Under the pieces are notes generated by a model, which was not told the DNA's origin, did no database searches, and worked only from the letters and a program-made list of their open reading frames with translations. A DNA stretch of 64,000 bases from Vagococcus lutrae (lineage in GTDB: Bacteria > Bacillota > Bacilli > Lactobacillales > Vagococcaceae), in the NCBI RefSeq assembly GCF_003987555.1, contig NZ_NGJW01000008.1, forward strand, positions 1 to 64,000, in the 5' to 3' direction. Made by a program: the position numbers and the translations under genes. This document shows, piece by piece, positions 54,889 to 63,703 of this stretch. Positions within the stretch are counted from its first letter, which is position 1, and every line of letters starts with the position of its first letter.

Positions 54889-56883
54889 CTATTCAAATTC
54901 AACGGCAATCACAAGATGTCCGTCGATCCGGTCGATATCAAGAAGGAGCTTGCCTGCTTCTTCTTTTGCAAATATCGTTTCGCCAGTCAAAGCATTTGTG
55001 ACTCGTTTGACTGAGCGAGAGCCGATTTGATAAGTTAGATGAATATCGTGAAGTGGAATAACTTCATCAATGGTATAAATCGTTTCTGTATTCTTCTGTG
55101 TAATATAGTGTAAGCAATGTATTAGAGCCAACTGGGAGTCCTCACTTTGATTCACGGTCGTTAATAACGTACTTGGGCCATCGTGTGTTAATAACTTGTC
55201 TGGCAGTAACTCGGCTAATTGTTCTGCCAACAACACTTTTATCCAACGAGGTGCATTGTGACGATAGCTTTCAAAAATAGGGTGTGAAAAATAGACCCGG
55301 TTTTGGTAGCGTGTCAGTGCAGGTCTTCCTAATTCATTCTGAGCAGGTGCATGTTGATGCGAACAAAATGTTTCACCCTCACGGTTAAAGTAACTTTTTA
55401 CCGTCGCCATTAATGTTTCTGCTTTCGTCGTTTTTACCGATGCTCCTTGTAAATACATGACATGAGGTTCTTGAGGGAGTTCACGACCATAACGGTCATT
55501 TGGTAAAATAAAATCACGGTGATAAGGACTTAATCCTTCAAACTCTATCCCAAAAAACTCTGCGCCTGCTTGGTTTTCGACCAATGATTTAAAACTTCCT
55601 ATGACTGCGCCACCACGACTTGTAAAGGTAGCTAATTTCTCTACTAATGACGGTGTCACCTCCACAATATCTGGTAAGATTAGCACACGATAACGGTCAA
55701 ATAACATCTCACTGTCGATAATATCAAATTGATAGTTTAATTCTTGTAACAAACGGTTGACACCGATTATTGAAGGCGAAATACGTAAGCTGTGACTACC
55801 AGGTCGCCACGTTTCTTCTGGCGTTAATACCCCTATCTCTACTTGCGCTTGATTTGCCTGACGACACCATTTTTCAATTCCTGCTACTTCTTCATAAACT
55901 TTACCAATCAACTCATAGCTAGCTGGTGACAAAGCACCATCAGGATGAAGTTGATCGCCAATCGAACAGCCTGCTCCCAAAGCCAACATATTAAAACACT
56001 CAAATTGTAGGGCTGGCAAGTTTTTATATGAGTGAAAATCTCCCCAATAAGTATGGAATTTTCCTGTCATACCAATCACTGGTTTCCCTAAATTTCGAGC
56101 ATAACGCATGGTAATCGGAAAATGGTCGTATCCCCAACCACCACTTGGTAAACTTTCCAGTTCTAAATGTGAGTATGCCTCTAAATGATGTTTATCTGCA
56201 AACCCAACATGCGAACCATTATAAAAAATACTCGCTTTAGGTGCTTTTTGACGGATTAATTCGCTAATTTCTATTTTAAAGATACGTAGCATTTCATCAG
56301 AATACGCCAAACGGTCTGACTTATTCGTCACGTCATAGCCATGCTTTTTCATCTCTTTTTGACAATGCTCACATTGGCAATCTGTGCGGAATAATATATC
56401 CATAAATACACCGTCCAACTTATCTGGCGTGACAGACTCAATCATATCCACAAGGTGCTCTTTAAAGTAAGTTCGATAATCACTATTTAAACAAAGCGTA
56501 TAATAAAAATGCGGTTCTGGCACTCCCTGACTATTAATCGGCTCCCCTTTTTCGTCACGACACAACCATTCTGGATGATGTTTTGCCACATAGCCATCCC
56601 ATTGAACAGTTGTATAAACAGGCACTTTAATGCCTTCCGCATGACAAGCATCGATTTGATCTAATAATAGTCGTTCATTTTTCAAATTAGGATGAATCAT
56701 TTCAGGTTGTGCTTTCGACGGGTAATAAAGCCAACCGTGATGGCATCTACCAAAACACGTTATCGAATCAATATGCGCTTCTTTTACTTGTTTCGCAAAT
56801 AAACGGGCATCAAAACGTTCCGCAATATTTGGAATATGTTCACTTGTATGAAAATCTAAATGTACTTGACGATAATTTAACAT
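54889..56883 (-). CDS. Putative glycoside hydrolase, GHL6-like with GH42-type middle domain
   Basis: A 664-residue protein without signal peptide. The N-terminal TIM barrel (1-330) begins YRQVHLDFHTSEHIP and has CFGRCHHGWLYYPS, a GVFMDILF strand end with a candidate catalytic Asp, and a CQCEHCQKEM cysteine loop. A Rossmann-like domain of the beta-galactosidase trimerisation type (about 350-490; VLILPDIVEVTP, RGGAVIGSF) and a C-terminal beta domain follow. I believe this is the hypothetical glycosyl hydrolase 6 family, whose substrate is not established to my knowledge. It is 15 nt before ROK and after the asparaginase gene. Confidence 0.75.
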   Translation of the reverse strand: MLNYRQVHLDFHTSEHIPNIAERFDARLFAKQVKEAHIDSITCFGRCHHGWLYYPSKAQPEMIHPNLKNERLLLDQIDACHAEGIKVPVYTTVQWDGYVAKHHPEWLCRDEKGEPINSQGVPEPHFYYTLCLNSDYRTYFKEHLVDMIESVTPDKLDGVFMDILFRTDCQCEHCQKEMKKHGYDVTNKSDRLAYSDEMLRIFKIEISELIRQKAPKASIFYNGSHVGFADKHHLEAYSHLELESLPSGGWGYDHFPITMRYARNLGKPVIGMTGKFHTYWGDFHSYKNLPALQFECFNMLALGAGCSIGDQLHPDGALSPASYELIGKVYEEVAGIEKWCRQANQAQVEIGVLTPEETWRPGSHSLRISPSIIGVNRLLQELNYQFDIIDSEMLFDRYRVLILPDIVEVTPSLVEKLATFTSRGGAVIGSFKSLVENQAGAEFFGIEFEGLSPYHRDFILPNDRYGRELPQEPHVMYLQGASVKTTKAETLMATVKSYFNREGETFCSHQHAPAQNELGRPALTRYQNRVYFSHPIFESYRHNAPRWIKVLLAEQLAELLPDKLLTHDGPSTLLTTVNQSEDSQLALIHCLHYITQKNTETIYTIDEVIPLHDIHLTYQIGSRSVKRVTNALTGETIFAKEEAGKLLLDIDRIDGHLVIAVEFE

Positions 56884-56898
56884 AGGACACTCTCCTTT

Positions 56899-57855
56899 TT
56901 AGTCTTCGATAGGGGCTTTAATACGTTTTTCATAAGCATCTAACCACTCTTGAGTAATCGGTGCAATAGACGTTGTATGATTTTCTCCGGGATGAGCGAT
57001 ATAGATAGCTGCTTCCTCCTTATGATTCACGACTGAGAATGTAAACTCGACATTAGTAGCCACGCCCCACTCTCCTTGATTATTCATCGCGACAAGACTC
57101 ATCGCACCTGCTTTGCCATAACGTTTTTTTAACATATCAGCAAAGTCGTAAACAGCTCGATCACATGCGGCTTGTGGAGTAAGTCCTTCTTTCATTAACC
57201 GTACAATCTCATAGGAAAGGCACCCTTTCATCAAGTCTTCTCCTAATCCTGTTGCGCTAGCTCCTCCAACTTCACTGTCTACATAAAAACCAGAGCCTGA
57301 TAAAGGGGAGTCTCCGACTCGTCCTGCTTTCTTCATAAAAAGACCAGAGCTCGACGTCCCCACAGCCATACTTCCTTGACTATTTAAGGTGACCGCCCCT
57401 ACGGTATCATGTCCGTCATAAGGGTTTAGTTGGTTTTCTTGTACTTCTTTCAATCGTTTTTTCCATATTTTATGAGCGCGTGGTGTTAACATGTTTTGCT
57501 TTTCAAATCCTGCTAGCGAGGCGTACTTCGTTGCCCCTACCCCCACGCGAAAACTATTAAAATGGTCATGACTTAATTGACGTGCCACTGATATGGGATT
57601 TTTAACATCTTGAATTCCTGCGACACCACCAATTGCAAACGTATCTCCATTCATATACGCAGCGTCCATTTCAAGAATACCTTCTTCATTTGGTAACCCG
57701 CCATATCCTACTGATTTGTAAAAAGGATAGTCTTCAACCGTTTTGATTAAAACTTCAACACCATCTCCGGCTTTTCCACCATTTTTTAAAATATCCCCAG
57801 CTTTTTTGACACCATCATGTGCCATTCGCCAAGTTGCAATTGCGCCCCATTTCAT
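56899..57855 (-). CDS. N4-(beta-N-acetylglucosaminyl)-L-asparaginase
   Basis: An Ntn-hydrolase of 318 residues that cleaves the GlcNAc-Asn bond of glycoasparagine. The self-cleavage site is HD-TVGAVT, giving nucleophile T151 of the beta chain. R179 and D182 in GRVGDSP and the GLGED segment match substrate-binding positions. T8-W9 in ATWRM matches the NTW motif of true aspartylglucosaminidases, which favours that activity over isoaspartyl peptidase. No signal peptide, so it is cytoplasmic. GAGGAGG precedes the ATG. Confidence 0.87.
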   Translation of the reverse strand: MKWGAIATWRMAHDGVKKAGDILKNGGKAGDGVEVLIKTVEDYPFYKSVGYGGLPNEEGILEMDAAYMNGDTFAIGGVAGIQDVKNPISVARQLSHDHFNSFRVGVGATKYASLAGFEKQNMLTPRAHKIWKKRLKEVQENQLNPYDGHDTVGAVTLNSQGSMAVGTSSSGLFMKKAGRVGDSPLSGSGFYVDSEVGGASATGLGEDLMKGCLSYEIVRLMKEGLTPQAACDRAVYDFADMLKKRYGKAGAMSLVAMNNQGEWGVATNVEFTFSVVNHKEEAAIYIAHPGENHTTSIAPITQEWLDAYEKRIKAPIED

Positions 57856-57868
57856 TTATATTTCCTCC

Positions 57869-59179
57869 TCAATCATTTGCCAATGCAAGAATCGCATGCA
57901 TATAAATTTCAATATTTTTTAACCAATCTGTTAAATCCATATATTCATCCGGATTGTGAGCAATCCCTTTCTGCCCTGGAAAAGAAGGGCCAAACGCCAC
58001 AATGTTAGGAACAAAACGAGCATAGGTAGCGCCTGTCGTCGTCACAGGTTGTCCATCTTCGTGCATGACCTCTTCGTATACCGTCACTAATTTTTGAACA
58101 CCCCAATGTTCCTTAGGAAAGACTGTACTTGGTAGACGTCTTAAAACATTTAACGTACTTTGCTTCGGTAGCACTTTTGTCAACTGTTCTAGAACTGCTT
58201 CTTCTGTGACTGTCACAGGATAACGTATGCTAATTTCTAAACACATCCCGTCATCTTGCTTAGTCCAACGATATGGACTTATTTGCAACGTTCCACTATC
58301 TGAATCAGACCAATTTAACCCAAGTCCTTCTCCCTGATGTTGCTGATGTAAATGTGCCACTATCCATGCAAGATAGTCTTTCAAATCATCCTCATAAGTC
58401 AATACTTGTTCTAATTGTTTCGCTAATAGCGTAATACTATTTTCCCCTAATTCTGGTGCATTGGAAGGACTTCGCTTGCCACTAGCTGTAAACGTTCTTC
58501 CTTGAAACACAGTGGTTAAACTATCGGGAATAAAAGAAGGATCTTGACTACCAACAATCGCACCTAAATGTGTAAAAGAGTCTGCCGTTATTTTCGTCGT
58601 TATCCCCACTCTTAAAATTCCTCGTTCACCATAAACTACTGGATATTTACAGTCAGGCGTAAAACCAAAAATAGGCGCTTTTTCTTTTGCTAGATATAGC
58701 GGCATATCTTGCGAACCACTTTCCTCGTCTGTCCCAAAAACGATTCGGACAGTTCTTTTTAAAGGGACTTCATGGTCTTGTAATAGCTTCAATGCAAATA
58801 GACACGCCATGATAGGGCCTTTATTATCCAAAACCCCTCGTCCATATAATTTTTCATCGCGTAATGTTAGTTCATACGGTGGACTACTCCAACCCTCTCC
58901 TTCTGGCACCACATCTAGATGCCCCACAACTCCGATATAATCTTCTTCTTCCCCTAGCTGAGCGTAGCCGACTGCATTCTCAACCATCTTCGTTGAAAAA
59001 CCATATTCGTCGGCAATCGTCAAGGCTTCTCGTAATACGTTTAAATTAGCTTCGCCAAAAGGAGCTTCTGTCGTGGCAACTGATTTCTTACTTGGTATTC
59101 GAATGATTCGTGCTAAATCTTTTAAAAATAGCGCTTGATTCTCTGCAATCCATTGTTTAAATTCTGGATGATACACCAT
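57869..59179 (-). CDS. M20-family dipeptidase (PepV-like)
   Basis: A 436-residue dizinc aminoacylase/dipeptidase. Metal motifs are VVGHLDVVPEGEGW, YGRGVLDNKGP and DEESGSQDM, and the final H is in KGIAHNPDEY. The N-terminal layout is that of PepV. In this operon it may hydrolyse Asn-containing dipeptides left from glycopeptides, or release the sugar-bearing amino acid; that is inference. Its start has GAGGAG upstream and it follows the GntR gene by 19 nt. Confidence 0.87.
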   Translation of the reverse strand: MVYHPEFKQWIAENQALFLKDLARIIRIPSKKSVATTEAPFGEANLNVLREALTIADEYGFSTKMVENAVGYAQLGEEEDYIGVVGHLDVVPEGEGWSSPPYELTLRDEKLYGRGVLDNKGPIMACLFALKLLQDHEVPLKRTVRIVFGTDEESGSQDMPLYLAKEKAPIFGFTPDCKYPVVYGERGILRVGITTKITADSFTHLGAIVGSQDPSFIPDSLTTVFQGRTFTASGKRSPSNAPELGENSITLLAKQLEQVLTYEDDLKDYLAWIVAHLHQQHQGEGLGLNWSDSDSGTLQISPYRWTKQDDGMCLEISIRYPVTVTEEAVLEQLTKVLPKQSTLNVLRRLPSTVFPKEHWGVQKLVTVYEEVMHEDGQPVTTTGATYARFVPNIVAFGPSFPGQKGIAHNPDEYMDLTDWLKNIEIYMHAILALAND

Positions 59180-59198
59180 GATTTCTCCTCATTTCTTC

Positions 59199-59903
59199 TT
59201 AACGTTGTAAAGTTTGTTTTATGCGATATTCATCGCCTCGATAGTAAGAGCAATCATATAATAATAAGGCTCCATCTACCGAGTAGGTTTCGGACATCAT
59301 TTTAAAACCAGCTTGATGCAAAGGGACATTTAGTAACTCATGATAGGGCGCCTCTATATTAACTGCCGCAATTTCTTGATGAGAGTAACCTATAACATGA
59401 GACTGCTCTAAGAGTTGAAAAAGCGACTGTGTCGCCTGTTCTTCAGAAAAGGTCGGCGGCAAGTAGTCAACAGGTATCCATAGCTCTTCGACCGTCATCG
59501 CCGTCTGATTGTATTGACGTAAGCGTTGAATCACAAATAACTCACGTGCTTCGCCAAAATCCAACGCTACTTGGTCAGTCTTTATTTTTTTCAAAGACAA
59601 AAGTTTTGTGTGAACATCTTTTCCTAAATGTTCGCCAACCTCTGTAAAACTCGTTAAACCATAATGTCCACTGTATAATTTGGGCGCACGCATGACATAA
59701 GTTCCTTTTCCCCGATGTTTCACCAGTCGCTGCTCACTTATCAATTGATCGACTGCCTTACGTATGGTCAAACGACTAACACCAAATTCATCTGCCAATT
59801 CATAATCAGACGGCAATTTCATTTGTTCTGAATAAACCCCGGTCTGAATCCGTCGTCTAAGTTCATCTGCCACTTCTGTAAAAAGGGTAACGCGTTTCGT
59901 CAT
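59199..59903 (-). CDS. GntR/HutC-family regulator of the glycoasparagine-type operon
   Basis: A 234-residue repressor: winged helix (LPSDYELADEFGVSRLTIRKAV, motif at about 28-49) and a UTRA domain to the end. It is the second gene of the operon it likely controls. Start ATG 59903, eight nt after AGG; the GTG at 59912 directly abuts the yitT stop and overlaps the site. Its likely operator is the palindrome at 60792-60803. Confidence 0.87.
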   Translation of the reverse strand: MTKRVTLFTEVADELRRRIQTGVYSEQMKLPSDYELADEFGVSRLTIRKAVDQLISEQRLVKHRGKGTYVMRAPKLYSGHYGLTSFTEVGEHLGKDVHTKLLSLKKIKTDQVALDFGEARELFVIQRLRQYNQTAMTVEELWIPVDYLPPTFSEEQATQSLFQLLEQSHVIGYSHQEIAAVNIEAPYHELLNVPLHQAGFKMMSETYSVDGALLLYDCSYYRGDEYRIKQTLQR

Positions 59904-59912
59904 TATTCTCAC

Positions 59913-60758
59913 CTACCATTCATAAAACACTTTATTGGTTATCACTTTAGGTGAAACACTCATAAAAGCATCGGGATCTGAAAGTTGAATGTCATCATAC
60001 AGTGCTGTTAGTTCATTCTTCGCAATAACGACAAAGATAATTTTCTTTTCTTCTCGCTTAAACGCTCCTTCAACATCATTGACAATCGTCATCCCACGCT
60101 TTAAATGTGTTTGCATTTGTGTAATCAGAGCCTCTGCTTTTTCGGTCACAATCATCACTTGTACTTTTTGTTGTCGAGTATTAACAAAATCTACAACACG
60201 ACCACTAATGAAAACGGAAATCGCACTGTAGAAAGCAAGCGGCCAACCATAAACGTAGCCAGCTACAAACTGAATACACACATTAAAAATAATAAAAATC
60301 GTCCCTAATGATTTGTTGGTCTTTTGCCGAACTAAAATTCCTATAATATCAAGTCCGCCCGTTGAAAAGCCACTATTTAACGTAATACCCACCGACACCC
60401 CATGTAACACTCCTCCAAAGACCGCACAAATGACCGGATCTGTCGTCAATGTCACTACTGGTAAACGAGCCATCATAAAGGATGTAAGAAAAACCGCTAC
60501 AACGGTCATCGCTGTAAATTCTCGGTCGATATGGAACCAAGCAATAAATAACAAAGGAAGATTGAATAGTAGCACGAGTAAAGGTATCGACATCTCATAA
60601 TCGTAAAATGTGCCTGCTAATGTACTCATTAATTGAGACAGGCCTGTTATCCCATTTGCGTAAATTTTTCCCGGAAACCAAAAAAAATTAAATGCTAACG
60701 ATGATAAAAAAGCGTAGGCTACTGCCACTAACCATTTTGAATAATACTGTCGATTCAC
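59913..60758 (-). CDS. YitT-family membrane protein
   Basis: A 281-residue protein with five or six N-terminal helices (AYAFLSSLAFNFFWFPG; the GFSTGGLDIIG motif of the family near 130) and a soluble DUF2179 domain from about 200 to the end. The biochemical role of YitT proteins is not established. Start GTG 60758, nine nt after GGGAGG; the earlier in-frame GTG abuts that site. It heads the operon, which is odd for this family and could mean a transport or sensing role for the pathway. Confidence 0.85.
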   Translation of the reverse strand: MNRQYYSKWLVAVAYAFLSSLAFNFFWFPGKIYANGITGLSQLMSTLAGTFYDYEMSIPLLVLLFNLPLLFIAWFHIDREFTAMTVVAVFLTSFMMARLPVVTLTTDPVICAVFGGVLHGVSVGITLNSGFSTGGLDIIGILVRQKTNKSLGTIFIIFNVCIQFVAGYVYGWPLAFYSAISVFISGRVVDFVNTRQQKVQVMIVTEKAEALITQMQTHLKRGMTIVNDVEGAFKREEKKIIFVVIAKNELTALYDDIQLSDPDAFMSVSPKVITNKVFYEW

Positions 60759-60791
60759 GTGTAACACCCTCCCTTTATCACTTAACAACGC

Positions 60792-60829
60792 TAGTATATA
60801 CTACTAAAAAGAATATGCAACCGCTTTTA
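60792..60829 (-). promoter_or_regulatory. Promoter, cre site and GntR operator of the six-gene operon
   Basis: TTGCAT (60815-60820), 16-bp spacer, TATACT (60793-60798) on the minus strand. The perfect palindrome TAGTATATACTA (60792-60803) covers the -10. On the plus strand ATGCAACCGCTTTTA (60815-60829) fits WTGNAANCGNWNNCW with one mismatch and covers the -35, so CcpA and the GntR protein could each block initiation. Confidence 0.7.
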
Positions 60830-60869
60830 CGTATGTATTTTTTTCGTGATGTGTTTTTCTCTAACCACA

Positions 60870-60907
60870 CAAAAAAGACCTTACAGCCATAAGCTGTAAG
60901 GTCTTTT
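60870..60907 (-). terminator. veg terminator
   Basis: Perfect stem AAAGACCTTACAGC/GCTGTAAGGTCTTT followed by T on the minus strand. Confidence 0.95.
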
Positions 60908-60916
60908 TCGCTCTTA

Positions 60917-61150
60917 TTATAAAAATTCTACTGCTACAGTATTTGTCAAAATATCTGTATAACTATAAGAGACCCGGTCACATGAATTCAGATCTTCATC
61001 TAAGTCTACCACAAAGACGGCAGGATAAGTTTCTGTTAAAACACCACGATGCTCTGTTTGGCGTTTTCGACCTGTTTGTGCAGTTAACATAATTTCACTA
61101 CCAATACGTGCTTCCATCTTCTTCTTAATCGTCGCTAATGTTTGTGGCAT
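60917..61150 (-). CDS. Veg family protein
   Basis: A 77-residue protein matching B. subtilis Veg, a strongly expressed protein linked to biofilm formation. The signature RKRQTEHRGVLTETYPAVFVV (split as EHRGVLTETYP and VVDLDED) and RVSYSYTDILT are clear. I place the start at ATG 61150 with AGGTGAAGGG upstream; the frame is open to 61276 but crosses the promoter. Confidence 0.93.
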   Translation of the reverse strand: MPQTLATIKKKMEARIGSEIMLTAQTGRKRQTEHRGVLTETYPAVFVVDLDEDLNSCDRVSYSYTDILTNTVAVEFL

Positions 61151-61168
61151 TCCCTTCACCTCGTAGCT

Positions 61169-61197
61169 ATTATACCACAAACATAATAAAAACTCAA
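61169..61197 (-). promoter_or_regulatory. veg promoter
   Basis: TTGAGT (61192-61197), 17-bp spacer, TATAAT (61169-61174) on the minus strand; close to consensus, as expected of a highly expressed gene. Confidence 0.85.
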
Positions 61198-61236
61198 ATT
61201 TTAACACACTTACTATCTTAACGCAAGATTTTTTTA

Positions 61237-61737
61237 TTATTTCTTTGATTTTTTTATGTAAAGAACGACTAAGCAAATCACAATTCCGGTCAAGGCGCCC
61301 ATACTATCGAGCATAACATCTTCAAATAGCGGCGTTCGTCCACCCGTCAATTGTTGATGAAATTCATCTAGACCAGCATATCCTGTAGCAGATAACCAAC
61401 TTATCACTGTAGTTATCCATATCCCTTTAACTCGCGGAGTTAAACCTAGAAATAAAAAGCTGCCCAATAGGAAGTAAGTAAAAAAATGTGCCCCTTTTCG
61501 GATAAAAAACTCAACAAACTTAAAATAACCACTATGTGCCACACTGACTTCTTCTCCAGCATACATAAATTGAATGGAGCTTAACGCCTCATGAAATGGC
61601 TGCTTTTTAAGTAGCACTTCTAACAAACCTATTTGAGATTGCTGTTCATACGTCTGGGATGAACTCCAAAAAAGTAACCCCATCACTAGAAACGCTAAAA
61701 ATAAATACAGGGTTCCATCCTTACGATATTTTGCCAT
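61237..61737 (-). CDS. VanZ-like family membrane protein
   Basis: A 166-residue integral membrane protein with four helices. It contains the VanZ core KGAHFFTYFLLG, YAGLDEFHQ and the conserved RTPLFEDVMLDSMGALTG pattern (quoted partly: DEFHQ and DVMLDSMG). VanZ of transposon Tn1546 gives low teicoplanin resistance, but chromosomal homologues like this one have no known role. Start ATG 61737, seven nt after GGAGG. No glycopeptide resistance genes are nearby. Confidence 0.87.
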   Translation of the reverse strand: MAKYRKDGTLYLFLAFLVMGLLFWSSSQTYEQQSQIGLLEVLLKKQPFHEALSSIQFMYAGEEVSVAHSGYFKFVEFFIRKGAHFFTYFLLGSFLFLGLTPRVKGIWITTVISWLSATGYAGLDEFHQQLTGGRTPLFEDVMLDSMGALTGIVICLVVLYIKKSKK

Positions 61738-61805
61738 TGCCATCCCTCCTTTTGTTTTATTATCCTACATAATGAAAATAAAATGAAGAAGTTTGAGATT
61801 ATTTC

Positions 61806-61834
61806 TTATCATTTTTTAAGATATAGCTTATAAT
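61806..61834 (+). promoter_or_regulatory. pepF promoter
   Basis: TTATCA (61806-61811), 17-bp spacer, perfect TATAAT (61829-61834). Confidence 0.7.
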
Positions 61835-61862
61835 AGAAGTTAACTTGAAAGGAGCGGATTTA

Positions 61863-63662
61863 ATGTCATATTCAATTACATGGGATTTAGAAAGTATTTT
61901 TCCAGGAGGTACGCAATCAAAAGCTCTCCAAGAAAAAATTACAGAGATGAAGACGCTTGTTAAAACATATGAATCACACGTTCAAGCGTGGGAACCTCAA
62001 CAAGATGCCCCTCATTTTGAAACACTTGAGGAACTATTAAAAGAATCGGCTACTTTATCACAAGCTTTCGGACAAACAATTAGTTTTGTCAACGCTATTC
62101 AATCAGCCGATGTAAATAACAAAGATGCTAACACATTGCTAGGGACTCTTTATAGTTTACACACACTCTTCAGCAACGCTCATGTGACATTCACTAAAAA
62201 ATTAACAGAGCTATCTGATGACGCGTGGCACGACTTATCACATACGTCTTTTGCACAAGCACATGGTGTCTTATTTAACTTAAATGAAATTCGTCGTGAC
62301 GGAAAAGAGCTTTTAAGCGAGCGAGAAGAAAATATTATTAACCATTTAGCTTTAGATGGTTTTAATGCATGGAGCTCTCATTACGATACAATTGTCGCGT
62401 CTATTCAAATCGAATACGATGGAGAAACACTTTCAGCTGGCCAAGCCTTCAATAAAATGATGGGAGATGCCAACCCACAAGTACGTGCTGATTTATTTGA
62501 AATTTGGGAAAAAACATGGGAAGAAAAAGCGCCTTTGTTTGCCGATACACTTAACCATTTACAAGGATTCCGTTTAACAAATTACGAGTTACACGGTAAA
62601 TCTGATTATTTAGAAACACCACTCACTTACAATCGTATGAAAAAAGAAACGTTAGAGATGATGTGGCAAACTATCACTGATAATAAGAAAGCTTTCACTG
62701 ACTTTTTAACACGTAAAGCACAATTATTCGGAAAAGAGAAAATGGAGTGGCAAGATGTCGATGCTCCTATCATTCTAGGAGATTTAAAAGAAAAACGTTT
62801 CACTTTTGATGAAGCCGCTGAATTTATCATTGCTAATTTTAATAAATTCAGTCCTAAGATGGCAACATTTGCTCAACATGCCTTTGAAAATGCTTGGATT
62901 GAAGCAGAAGACCGTCCAGGAAAACGCCCAGGTGGTTATTGTACAGGAATCCCAGAAAGTAAAGAGTCACGTATCTTTATGACTTATGGCGAATCAATAA
63001 ATGAAGTAGCTACATTGGCGCACGAACTAGGCCACGCTTACCATAGTCACGTGATGTGGGATTTACCTGTCATGAGCCAAGGATATGCGATGAACGTTGC
63101 TGAAACTGCTAGTACTTTTGCAGAACTCATTGTAGCAGATGCGACTTTAAAAGAAGCAAGTTCTAAAGAAGAAAAGATCAGCTTGCTCGATACAAAACTA
63201 CAAAATGCTACTGCGATGTTCTTAAATATTCATGCGCGCTTTATCTTTGAAAATAAATTCTATCAAACTCGTCAAGACCACGTTCTATCGGTCGATGAAA
63301 TAACTGAATTAATGCTAGAAGCACAGGAAGAAGCTTATCAAGGAACATTGGCTTCTTATCATCCACACTTCTGGGCAAGTAAATTACATTTCTTTATTGA
63401 CGACGTACCGTTTTATAACTTCCCTTATACATTTGGTTACTTATTCAGTATGGGAATCTATGCATACGCTCAACAATCTGGGGATAATTTTGAAGACAAA
63501 TATATTGCCCTCCTACGCGACACTGCTTCAATGACGACTGAAGAACTCGCACAAAAACACCTCAATGTCGATTTAACGCAACCAGATTTCTGGCAAGCTG
63601 GCATTGATATGGTCAAAAAAGATATTGAAGAATTCATGACATTAACTGAAGACCTTATCTAA
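61863..63662 (+). CDS. pepF: Oligoendopeptidase F
   Basis: A cytoplasmic M3-family zinc peptidase of 599 residues that degrades medium-length peptides. The zinc motif is HELGHAYH at about residue 387, with the downstream glutamate ligand in NVAETAS. RPGKRPGGYCTGIP and the C-terminal FPYTFGYLFS are family marks. Start ATG 61863, eight nt after AAAGGAG; the TTG at 61845 lies upstream of that site. It is monocistronic. Confidence 0.95.
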   Translation: MSYSITWDLESIFPGGTQSKALQEKITEMKTLVKTYESHVQAWEPQQDAPHFETLEELLKESATLSQAFGQTISFVNAIQSADVNNKDANTLLGTLYSLHTLFSNAHVTFTKKLTELSDDAWHDLSHTSFAQAHGVLFNLNEIRRDGKELLSEREENIINHLALDGFNAWSSHYDTIVASIQIEYDGETLSAGQAFNKMMGDANPQVRADLFEIWEKTWEEKAPLFADTLNHLQGFRLTNYELHGKSDYLETPLTYNRMKKETLEMMWQTITDNKKAFTDFLTRKAQLFGKEKMEWQDVDAPIILGDLKEKRFTFDEAAEFIIANFNKFSPKMATFAQHAFENAWIEAEDRPGKRPGGYCTGIPESKESRIFMTYGESINEVATLAHELGHAYHSHVMWDLPVMSQGYAMNVAETASTFAELIVADATLKEASSKEEKISLLDTKLQNATAMFLNIHARFIFENKFYQTRQDHVLSVDEITELMLEAQEEAYQGTLASYHPHFWASKLHFFIDDVPFYNFPYTFGYLFSMGIYAYAQQSGDNFEDKYIALLRDTASMTTEELAQKHLNVDLTQPDFWQAGIDMVKKDIEEFMTLTEDLI

Positions 63663-63666
63663 AAAC

Positions 63667-63703
63667 AAAACACCGTTACCTCTTAAAGAGGCAACGGTGT
63701 TTT
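63667..63703. terminator. Shared terminator after pepF and the permease gene
   Basis: Stem AAAACACCGTTACCTC/GAGGCAACGGTGTTTT with one mismatch; acts in both directions. Confidence 0.88.

Noticed and set aside
61237-61737. Glycopeptide resistance gene vanZ
   Set aside because: It is a chromosomal VanZ-like protein without van genes nearby; the family name alone does not imply resistance.
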